From Streptomyces chartreusis NRRL 3882 (GTDB lineage Bacteria; Actinomycetota; Actinomycetes; Streptomycetales; Streptomycetaceae), in NCBI RefSeq assembly GCF_900236475.1, contig NZ_LT963352.1, forward strand, positions 868,001 through 932,000: a stretch of 64,000 nt of DNA, given 5' to 3'. The position numbers and the translations under genes were made by a program. The number at the start of each line of letters is the position of its first letter. Position 1 is the first letter of the stretch. The notes below the pieces were generated by a model, which made no database searches, was not told the DNA's origin, and worked only from the letters and a program-made list of their open reading frames with translations. This document shows positions 55,230 through 62,311 of the stretch, piece by piece.

Positions 55230-57314
55230 TCAGGACTGGGGGACGATCCGCTTGGGGTCCTGGCGCAGCTGCTGGTACAGGTCGAGGGCCCAGCTGACGT
55301 GTGCGCGAAGGCCGCCGTCCTCGGGGAACTCCGTCAGCTCGGGCACCGTCTCCACGGGCGGTTCGATGCCCTTGCTGTTGAGGACACGGGTGAAGAAGTG
55401 GTCGACGCCCGAGGTGCGGTGGTTGCTCAGCGTCAGGTCCGGGCGCGGTTCCCAGGTGAGCTGGGCGGGGTCGAAGTCGAGGCCCAGGCGGGCGCTGACC
55501 TGGCTCATGACGGAGTCCGGCCTGGAGCGGAAGTCGTAGGCGTCGACGAGGACGTAGTCGATGCCGTTGTCCCGGCAGTGCGCGATGTGGCTTTCGAGGG
55601 CCTGCCAGCCGGTCTCGGCCAGGGGGAACTCCAGCGTGCTTCCGGCCCTGCGCTTCACCTCGCGGCGGGAGCTTATGGTCAGCCGCGGGTCGCGGATCAG
55701 GAAGACGGGCACGGAGGTCGCCACGGCGAGCAGTTCGCCGATGCGGTCGCCCGCCTGGAAGGCGATCTCCTTGATCAGCAGGGAGTTTCCGCTCTTGGCG
55801 CCGACGACCGCCGAGAGGTCGACGGCGTTGCGCACCGATTCCCAGGCGTGTTCGGGGCCGTGTCCGTCGAAGTAGGCGGCCTCGAAGGGTTCGTGGGCGT
55901 AGTACCCGACGGCGGGGTTGTTCCACAGGACCCGGGCGAAGGCCGTCGACGCGGTGCGGGGAGGCGCCACGACGACGTGGACGGCATCGTGCTTGGCGGT
56001 CAGGTCGGGCGAGGGATGAGACATGGTTTTCTCCTTCAGCGGTCGGGACTCGGGCCGGGTGTGCACGCGCATGACGAGGCCGAGCGGCGGCTTGAGCGGG
56101 AAGTAGGTCGATTTCCTGGGCAGGCGGCGCCCGGCGAGGGCGACGCGGTGGATGTCCGCTGCGCCGGGTGGGTTGAGCAGCACGGCGCATCCGCCCCCGC
56201 GGGCCGCCTCGGCCACGGCGTCCTCGGCGGAGCCGAGGGGCTCGGAGTCCACCGTGCTGCCTGAGCGGAGCCGGGGCAGGAAGTGACGGGCCGCCAGCTC
56301 GGCGTCGGTGAGGCCGGCTCCGCCAGGCTCCGGACGGAGGTGGGTGAGGCAGTGGCGTTCGCCGTCGCTCAGCAGCGCGACCCGGTCGTCATGGCGGGCG
56401 GCCAGCCGTGCGAGGGCGGAGGACAGGGTGCCCTCGCAGACCTCGTGCGGATGGGCCGGGCCCAGCCGTCGCAGGGCGGCGTCCAGTGGCAGGCCGCGGA
56501 TCACGTGGTGGAAGGCACGCGGCGTCATCGGATGCTGTTCCATGTCGACGAGGAGCGCCAGGCTGTGGTCCCAGAATCCGGCGGGCCGGGCGTGTGCCGG
56601 CGGCCGCTCGCGAAGCCGGGTGTGGGCCGAGAAGCGGTGGTGTCCGTCGGCTATCACGGCCTGGCCCGCGGCCAGTTCGTCCTGGACGGCGGCGATCTCC
56701 CGTTCGTCGGTGACCGCCCACAGCCGGTGCAGGGTGCCGTGGCCGGTGACCGCTTCGAGCAGGGCGGGGCGCTCGGCGGCGGCCGCGATGGTCGCAGCCA
56801 TGGTTCCGGTGCCCCGGTACCAGAGCATCAGGGGTTCGACATCGGCCCGGAGCCCGGCCAGCGTCGTGACGAGGCGGTCGACGACGTGCGCCGAGACGTC
56901 CTCGTGCGGGGCCACCCCGCTGTACGCGTGCGGGCCGCCGCGCAGTGCGCCGATGACGCCGCGCAGCGTCGCTCCCGACGGGTCCCGCTGTTCGTAGGCG
57001 TAGAACGCCGGTCGGGTGTCGGCCCGCAGGACCCCGCGGGAGAGCCACGCCCGGAGCAGGCGCCCGGACTCGCCGGGATCACGGGCCTCCGGCGGGGGCA
57101 GGACGAGGCGCAGGACGTGGTGCGGGGGGAGGCCGGCGAGGACGTCGGTCGCGCGCCGGGCGGCCGTCCCCGCCTCGGTGGAGGAGGCGATGAACGCGGA
57201 TGCCGTGCGGGAGTCTCGCGTGTTGTAGAAGACCCCGGGGAACGGCTCCAGTCGAAGTCCGGTGCGTTGAGTGTGGTCCGCCTGACGATGCGCACGGGTT
57301 TGGCTGTACGGCAT
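55230..57314 (-). CDS. Fused DUF1015 protein and PAPS-dependent sulfotransferase
   Basis: A 694-residue reading frame with two parts. Residues about 20-425 are a DUF1015 protein: the motif VIADGHHRFSAH (about 220-231) and the family end PRKSTYFPLKPPLGLVMR. DGHHR is also the hallmark of ParB-fold free-serine kinases (SerK/SbnI), so O-phosphoserine supply for SbnA is possible. Residues 431-694 are a sulfotransferase: 5'-phosphosulfate loop APPRTASTAF (about 450-459) and 3'-phosphate site FLIRDPRLTISSR (about 538-550). An internal AAGGAG and ATG at 56024 could also yield the sulfotransferase alone (264 residues). The start at 57314 is chosen over 57356. It lies between sbnA and the ATP-grasp gene. 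Confidence 0.82.
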   Translation of the reverse strand: MPYSQTRAHRQADHTQRTGLRLEPFPGVFYNTRDSRTASAFIASSTEAGTAARRATDVLAGLPPHHVLRLVLPPPEARDPGESGRLLRAWLSRGVLRADTRPAFYAYEQRDPSGATLRGVIGALRGGPHAYSGVAPHEDVSAHVVDRLVTTLAGLRADVEPLMLWYRGTGTMAATIAAAAERPALLEAVTGHGTLHRLWAVTDEREIAAVQDELAAGQAVIADGHHRFSAHTRLRERPPAHARPAGFWDHSLALLVDMEQHPMTPRAFHHVIRGLPLDAALRRLGPAHPHEVCEGTLSSALARLAARHDDRVALLSDGERHCLTHLRPEPGGAGLTDAELAARHFLPRLRSGSTVDSEPLGSAEDAVAEAARGGGCAVLLNPPGAADIHRVALAGRRLPRKSTYFPLKPPLGLVMRVHTRPESRPLKEKTMSHPSPDLTAKHDAVHVVVAPPRTASTAFARVLWNNPAVGYYAHEPFEAAYFDGHGPEHAWESVRNAVDLSAVVGAKSGNSLLIKEIAFQAGDRIGELLAVATSVPVFLIRDPRLTISSRREVKRRAGSTLEFPLAETGWQALESHIAHCRDNGIDYVLVDAYDFRSRPDSVMSQVSARLGLDFDPAQLTWEPRPDLTLSNHRTSGVDHFFTRVLNSKGIEPPVETVPELTEFPEDGGLRAHVSWALDLYQQLRQDPKRIVPQS
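56022..56036 (-). promoter_or_regulatory. Internal ribosome-binding site and ATG for the sulfotransferase half
   Basis: Within the fused gene, AAGGAG (56031-56036) stands 6 nt before an in-frame ATG (56022-56024), exactly at the junction between the DUF1015 and sulfotransferase domains. It is better than the start of the whole gene, so a separate sulfotransferase polypeptide may be made from the same mRNA. Confidence 0.6.
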
Positions 57315-57581
57315 GGACACTTTCGAAGCGGGGAGAGGGCCGAACGCGAACCGCAAGGTTTACGGCCGCGATGACTATCCGTGGGAAGTTCTGCTGGTGG
57401 CGTCGCTTCCCACGGCGATGCTGCCATCGCCCGCGGCGGGAGTGGAGGCCGACGAGCGATCATCAAGCGGCAGGACCTAATCAGGAAGGCAGGAGAAAGT
57501 GCCGCGAGCCATCAAATTCGGGCGGAACGGACTGTGTGGACATGTGGGAGGTCCCCGGCGCGGGCCGGGGCTCCTGACCGG

Positions 57582-58799
57582 TCAGACCTCCTCGGGCACG
57601 ATGTCGATCCGGTATTCCTCCACGACCCGCCGGATCGCCGCCTCGGCCTCCTCCGGGCGGTCGGCCCGGACGTAGACGACGGCGCTGGCGGAGGCGGAGT
57701 TCAGGTGGGCCGGGACGACGTCGCCCTTCCTGCGGAGCATGTCGACCCGGACGACGGACGGCAGCGCGGCCAGCTCCTCCTCCGTCGTCTGCTCGACGAT
57801 CCGTCCGGGGGAGATGGGGAGATGGCAGTGGGCCAGCACGCCCTCCTCGTCCTTGAGCTCCAGCTTCGGGCTGAGGCCCAGGGCCAGCTCGAGGCACGCG
57901 CGCCACAGGTCGGCGCCGGTGTGCATGCGGATGGACTCGGGGAACAGGCCGCCCGCGGGCCGGCAGGCGATCTCCCCCGCGATCAGGCCGTCGGACGTCT
58001 CGAAGAACTCCATGTGCGTCACGCCGGAATCCAGCCCGAGGCTGCTCACCGCCTGCGCGTGCATCTCCGTCATGCGCTGCCGTGTGGGGTCGTCGGGCGG
58101 CAGGATGCACGAGCCGAGGAAACCGTCCCGGGTGAGGACGGGGGATGTGTAGCGGGACCCGACGGAGAAGAGGACCTGTCCGTTCTCGACGATGGCGTCG
58201 AAGTGGTACTCCGCGCTCATCTCCACGAACCGCTCGGCGAGCAGGGGCACGGGCAGGGCCCTGACGCGCTCCGCGGCCGGCGTCCGGCAGAACTCCTCGA
58301 AGTGCTCCGGTCCGTGGATGACGCTCACGTTGATGGAACCGCCGCCGATCATCGGTTTGATCACCAGGGGCCAGCCCAGGTGGGCGGCGGCCTCCGGGAC
58401 CTGGTGGAGACCGGCCACCAGCCGGAAGCCGGTGACGGGCAGCCCTCCGGCCGCGAAGCGCTGCTTCATCACGTACTTGTTGGAGAAGTTGTTGGCCACG
58501 TCCAGGCCGGTGCCGGGCAGCCCGAAGTACGAGCGGAGGTAGCCCGCCGCCGACTGGCCGAGCTCGAACGGGGCGAAGATGCGGTCGATGCGGCGCTCAC
58601 GCAGGATCTCGAGCACCTTCGCCCGCATCACCTCGAGGTTCTGCACGCTCGGGACGGTGTGGACGTCCACATCGGGGCCGTACTGCTGTACGTGCCCCGG
58701 CTCGGTGATCACCGTGAGGTGGCCGATCTCCTCGGCGGTGCGGATCCGGTCCGGCAGGACGTTCTTCATGACATGCAGCAACAGGACGTTCGAGCCCAA
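57582..58799 (-). CDS. ATP-grasp ligase, probable amino-acid ligase
   Basis: A 405-residue ATP-grasp enzyme, likely joining carboxyl and amine groups of amino acids or peptides with ATP. Recognisable are the nucleotide lid WPLVIKPMIGGGSINVS (about 151-167), the adenine-side acidic pair LLAERFVEMSAEYHFDAIV (split), and the metal-binding stretch GEIACRPAGGLFPESI (about 290-305). It is most like the carnosine-synthase/L-amino-acid ligase group. A TTG at 58799 is 6 nt after AGGAG, while the ATG at 58805 touches AGGAG directly, so TTG is favoured. It is the first gene of the minus-strand operon. Its role, perhaps coupling diaminopropionate to another amino acid, is inference. Confidence 0.8.
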   Translation of the reverse strand: MGSNVLLLHVMKNVLPDRIRTAEEIGHLTVITEPGHVQQYGPDVDVHTVPSVQNLEVMRAKVLEILRERRIDRIFAPFELGQSAAGYLRSYFGLPGTGLDVANNFSNKYVMKQRFAAGGLPVTGFRLVAGLHQVPEAAAHLGWPLVIKPMIGGGSINVSVIHGPEHFEEFCRTPAAERVRALPVPLLAERFVEMSAEYHFDAIVENGQVLFSVGSRYTSPVLTRDGFLGSCILPPDDPTRQRMTEMHAQAVSSLGLDSGVTHMEFFETSDGLIAGEIACRPAGGLFPESIRMHTGADLWRACLELALGLSPKLELKDEEGVLAHCHLPISPGRIVEQTTEEELAALPSVVRVDMLRRKGDVVPAHLNSASASAVVYVRADRPEEAEAAIRRVVEEYRIDIVPEEV

Positions 58800-58805
58800 G
58801 ATCAT

Positions 58806-59097
58806 CTCCTGGTGATGGCGTGCGGACGCTCTTCTGCCGCGAGACGCACGACGGCTTGCAAGGAGCGGCGCAGCAAGTCTTGTTCCGGCCCTCGCGCTCG
58901 GCCAGGCGGGTCCGGGATCATATTTGTGTCCGACACGGATAGGCCGCCGGAACAAGGAGGCACGATCCCCGCCGAATGGGATGTTGCACGCCCCTTCGGG
59001 GCACCTCCGGTTCGGTACGCTCGGCGCCTCAACGGCCGGACCGATCGAGGTCGTTGACCGACCTCTCTGCCCGGACACACATGATGGAGGCTGACGG
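58806..59097. promoter_or_regulatory. Divergent promoter region of the cluster, with a short palindrome
   Basis: About 290 bp between the ATP-grasp and DapA-like genes, which diverge; it should hold the promoters of both arms. A perfect palindrome GTGTC-C-GACAC is at 58926-58936. AGGAGG near 58955 is probably fortuitous, and GGAGGCTGACGG serves the DapA-like start. No regulator gene is in the visible cluster. Confidence 0.5.
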
Positions 59098-59982
59098 GTG
59101 AACAAGTTGGAGGGCGTGTATCTCCCGCTCGTGACGCCGTTTCACGACGGCGCCGTCGACATGGAGTCGCTGCGGCGGCTGGTCGAGCACTACAAGGGCC
59201 TCGGGATCGCCGGATTCGTCCTGCTCGGCACGACGGGCGAGAGCCCGACGATCGAGCCGGACGAGCAGAGGTCGCTCGTCGCCGCGGCCCTCGACGCCGT
59301 GGCCGGTGACTTGCCCGTCTACGTCGGTGTCGGCGGTAACTCCACCAAGCACGTGGCGCGGGGCGTCGCCTCGTACGAGTCCATGGACTTGGCCGGCTAC
59401 CTGGTCGTCACGCCGTACTACAACCGGCCGTCCCCCGACGGGCTGGTAGAGCACTTCCGGGCCGTGGCCGCTGAGACCGAGCGGACGGTGATCGCCTACA
59501 ACGTCCCCTACCGGACCGGCGTCAACCTGTCGAACGACGCGCTCCTCGGACTGGCCGCCACCGTGCCCAACATCCGGGCCATCAAGGACGCCACGGGGAA
59601 CGTCCTGCAGAGCCTCGATCTGCTGCACCGCGCCCCGGACGACCTCGCCGTGCTGACCGGCGAGGATCCGCTCTACTTCACCAGTGTCGTAAACGGCGCC
59701 GCCGGCGGCATCCTGGCCTCGGCCCACCTGGCGACGACCACGTTCGTCGAGATCATGGAGGCGCTCGCCGACGAGCGCCTGGAGAAGGCGCGGGCGTCCT
59801 GGCGGGGCATCAGCCCCATGATCCCAGCCCTGTTCAGCGAGTCGAACCCGATGCCGCTGAAGTACTGCCTGTGGCGTCTCGGGCTGATCCGCTCCGCCGA
59901 GTGCCGGCTGCCGCTCACCCGCGTCTCGGACCAGCTCGCCGGCCGGCTGGACGAACTGGTCGGAGGGCTGACCACCCCTTAG
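59098..59982 (+). CDS. 4-hydroxy-tetrahydrodipicolinate synthase-like aldolase (DapA family)
   Basis: A 294-residue TIM-barrel class I aldolase. All canonical DapA residues are present: Schiff-base Lys163 in AIKDATGN, Thr45/Thr46 in GTTGESPT, Tyr108 in TPYYNRPS, Tyr134 in AYNVPYRTGVNL and Arg139 in the same stretch, so it could condense pyruvate with aspartate semialdehyde. No other lysine gene is near, and Streptomyces have dapA elsewhere. It may provide a piperidine or pyridine precursor for the product, or act on another aldehyde. It is divergent from the ATP-grasp operon and ends in a strong hairpin. Confidence 0.82.
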   Translation: MNKLEGVYLPLVTPFHDGAVDMESLRRLVEHYKGLGIAGFVLLGTTGESPTIEPDEQRSLVAAALDAVAGDLPVYVGVGGNSTKHVARGVASYESMDLAGYLVVTPYYNRPSPDGLVEHFRAVAAETERTVIAYNVPYRTGVNLSNDALLGLAATVPNIRAIKDATGNVLQSLDLLHRAPDDLAVLTGEDPLYFTSVVNGAAGGILASAHLATTTFVEIMEALADERLEKARASWRGISPMIPALFSESNPMPLKYCLWRLGLIRSAECRLPLTRVSDQLAGRLDELVGGLTTP

Positions 59983-60013
59983 GGAGTGTCCGCGAAGTCC
60001 CGCCTGCCCCGCG

Positions 60014-60059
60014 GAACCCGTTCACCGCAGTGCCCGTCGGCACTGCGGTGAACGGGTTC
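60014..60059. terminator. Perfect 21-bp hairpin terminator between dapA-like and proline dehydrogenase genes
   Basis: Arms at 60014-60034 and 60039-60059 are perfect reverse complements (left arm begins GAACCCGTTC, right arm ends GAACGGGTTC) with a 4-nt loop CGTC. It lies between two converging genes and probably stops transcription from both sides. Confidence 0.85.
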
Positions 60060-60070
60060 GTACGCGATGC

Positions 60071-61003
60071 TCAGCTCGGCCGTGCCAGCGCCCTCAGGAA
60101 GAACAGGGTGTTGGCGGGGCGCTCGGCGAGGCGCCGGGTGAAGTAGCCGTACCACTCCGGCCCGAACGGCAGGTAGACCCGCACCCGGTGGCCCGCCGCC
60201 GCCAGGCGGCGCTGTTCGCCGCCCCGCACGCCGTAGAGCATCTGGTGCTCGAACTGCCCCGGTCGACGCCCGTGACGCCGGGCGAGTTCCGTGGTGATGC
60301 CGATCAGCCGCGGATCGTGGGTGGCGACCAGTGGCCGGGCGTCCCCCGCGAAGAGGGTGCGCAGGCAGCGGACGAAGGCCCGGTCGACGTCGGCGCGCCG
60401 CTGGAACGCCACCGACGCCGGTTCCCGGTAGGCGCCCTTGACCAGGCGTACGCGAGCGCCCGCGCGCTGGAGGTCCGCGCAGTCGGCGGGCGTGCGCCGT
60501 AGTGCGGCCTGGACCGCCACGCCGGTCAGCGGGAAGTCCCGGCGCAGTTCCCGTGCGATCTCCAGGGTGGAGTCCGTGGTGGTGTGGTCCTCCATGTCGA
60601 GGGTGACCAGCACCCCGGCCTTCTTCGCGGCGGCGCAGACGACCCGTGCGTGGTCGAGGGCCCGCGCGGGGCCGCCGGGGCCGTTCAGCTGCCCCAACGC
60701 CGAGAGCTTGACGGAGAGTTCGCTCACCTCGCTGCCGAGACCCGCGTCCGCCAGACGGCCGGCGAACGCGACGAAGGCGTCCCGTGTCCGGAGCGTCCGG
60801 GCCGGGTCTGTCTCGTACTCGCCCAGGGAGTTGTACGTGACGCACAGCCGCTCGGCGACGAGTGCCGAGCCTCCGGCGACCGCCTCGGCCGGCGTCTCCC
60901 CGGCGACGAACCGGTCGACCACGGCTCTGGACGCGGGCAGTGCCCGCAATGCCGTGTGCACACGGTCCTGGCGTGCGGCGAACAGCAAAACACGACGCAA
61001 CAT
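60071..61003 (-). CDS. Proline dehydrogenase
   Basis: A 310-residue FAD-dependent enzyme of the monofunctional proline dehydrogenase type, oxidising L-proline to delta-1-pyrroline-5-carboxylate. The barrel motifs are VTLDMEDHTTTDSTL (about 142-156), RVRLVKGAYREP (about 193-204), DVDRAFVRC, QMLYGVRGGEQR (about 264-275) and RVYLPFGPEWYGYFTRRL (about 283-300, proline-binding Arg pair). The ATG at 61003 has GGAG upstream. There is no pyrroline-5-carboxylate dehydrogenase next to it. It may be ordinary catabolism flanking the cluster or may make pyrroline for it. Confidence 0.88.
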   Translation of the reverse strand: MLRRVLLFAARQDRVHTALRALPASRAVVDRFVAGETPAEAVAGGSALVAERLCVTYNSLGEYETDPARTLRTRDAFVAFAGRLADAGLGSEVSELSVKLSALGQLNGPGGPARALDHARVVCAAAKKAGVLVTLDMEDHTTTDSTLEIARELRRDFPLTGVAVQAALRRTPADCADLQRAGARVRLVKGAYREPASVAFQRRADVDRAFVRCLRTLFAGDARPLVATHDPRLIGITTELARRHGRRPGQFEHQMLYGVRGGEQRRLAAAGHRVRVYLPFGPEWYGYFTRRLAERPANTLFFLRALARPS

Positions 61004-61132
61004 GACATCTCCAACCTGAAACCTGCGAGAACGTCTTTCCAAGAAAGTGGCCGAAATCGTCCTGCGTTCCGACCAGTTGACGACACACGGAACAAGAGAA
61101 ACGGTTGCCCCGGTCGTAAGTGGTTCCCTAAC

Positions 61133-61651
61133 ATGCCTGCCGTGGACGACCTTGAGATCATTTTCGAGCATCACCTATGGGCGACCCGAACACTCATCGA
61201 GCACTGCCAGACACTCACGCCGGAACAACTGGAGTTATCCACTCCGGGAACCTACGGCGCAATCGTCCCGACGATCACGCACATCATCGCGGAGGATCAG
61301 CGTCTTCTCCAGCGTCTGACGGGTGAGCGGGCCGAGGTCCCGGTGACCGAGGACGAGGACTTCACCCTGGAGCAACTGCACTCCGTCTGGGGCGGTCAGT
61401 CCGAACGCTGGCGCAAAGTGCTCGCACAGCGCGAGTCCCTCGACGTGACGCTGCCGGCCCGCGATCCCTGGCCCGCCGTGCCCGGCGCCCGGCCACTGAT
61501 CCTGCTGGAGGCGATCCAGCACGGCAACGACCACCGGACCCACGTGTGTTCGGTCCTGGGCGCGCACGGACTGCCCATCGAGTTCCTGTGCGGCTGGGCC
61601 TTCTGGCGCTCCACCGGGCGGGTCGCCCGGGCCGGCGAGCCCGCCGCGTAA
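61133..61651 (+). CDS. DinB-family putative metal-dependent enzyme
   Basis: A 172-residue four-helix bundle of the DinB/YfiT superfamily. Metal-binding residues in the usual places: His in TITHIIAEDQRLL (about 49) and the pair in HGNDHRTHVCSVL (about 130-137). Members are often thiol-transferases using bacillithiol or mycothiol, but many are of unknown function. There is no clear Shine-Dalgarno at the ATG (61133). It is 8 bp before the flavin reductase frame and divergent from the proline dehydrogenase gene. Confidence 0.75.
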   Translation: MPAVDDLEIIFEHHLWATRTLIEHCQTLTPEQLELSTPGTYGAIVPTITHIIAEDQRLLQRLTGERAEVPVTEDEDFTLEQLHSVWGGQSERWRKVLAQRESLDVTLPARDPWPAVPGARPLILLEAIQHGNDHRTHVCSVLGAHGLPIEFLCGWAFWRSTGRVARAGEPAA

Positions 61652-61659
61652 CCGCCTCC

Positions 61660-62223
61660 TTGGACACGCATCCCGAGGCTGCCGTTGCCGACACCGCGCT
61701 GTTCCGCGGAGTCCTGGGGCATTTCTGTACCGGTGTGGTCGTCGTCTCCGCGCTCGGACCCGACGGCCCGAAGGGGCTGACCTGCCAGTCGTTCGCCTCG
61801 CTGTCGCTCGACCCGCCGCTGGTGCTCTTCAGCCCGGCCCGCACCTCGACGAGCTGGCCCCGGATCCGTGAGATCGGCACCTTCTGCGTCAGCGTTCTCG
61901 CCGAGGGCCAACAGCAGCTCAGCGCGCAGCTGGCCCGGTCCGGCACCGACAAGTTCGCGGGCGTCGAATGGAGCACCACGCCACTGGGCGCACCCCGGCT
62001 GACCGGGGCCGTCGCCTGGCTGGACTGCACCCTGCACGCGGAGTACGACGGCGGTGACCACACCATCGTGGTCGCGGCGGTCCGTCACCTCGGCGCCCAG
62101 CCGCACGTACGGCCTCTGCTGTATTACCAGGGCCGGTACGCCACCCTGAATTTCCAGCACTTTTCCCCGCACGGTTCACCGCAGTATTCGATCGATTCCG
62201 CACACGGTTCCACGCGCCGCTAG
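61660..62223 (+). CDS. Flavin reductase (HpaC-like)
   Basis: A 187-residue flavin reductase-like domain: FRGVLGHFCTGVVVVSAL (about 19-36), GLTCQSFASLSLDPPLVLFSPA (split, about 43-64), FCVSVLAEGQQQLS (about 79-92) and the C-terminal GRYATLNF. These enzymes make free FMNH2/FADH2 for a two-component monooxygenase. No such large component is encoded in view, unless it lies to the right or is the FAD enzyme at 45478. The start is uncertain: TTG at 61660 is the only reasonable one near the conserved region, with weak Shine-Dalgarno; coupling to the DinB stop may help. Confidence 0.78.
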   Translation: MDTHPEAAVADTALFRGVLGHFCTGVVVVSALGPDGPKGLTCQSFASLSLDPPLVLFSPARTSTSWPRIREIGTFCVSVLAEGQQQLSAQLARSGTDKFAGVEWSTTPLGAPRLTGAVAWLDCTLHAEYDGGDHTIVVAAVRHLGAQPHVRPLLYYQGRYATLNFQHFSPHGSPQYSIDSAHGSTRR

Positions 62224-62311
62224 AAACCACGGCCGAGGCAGACGGCACCGGAGAATCGACACGCCTGGCTCGACAGCAGGCGGCCATGAGCTCGTTGAGA
62301 GGGCATTCGCG

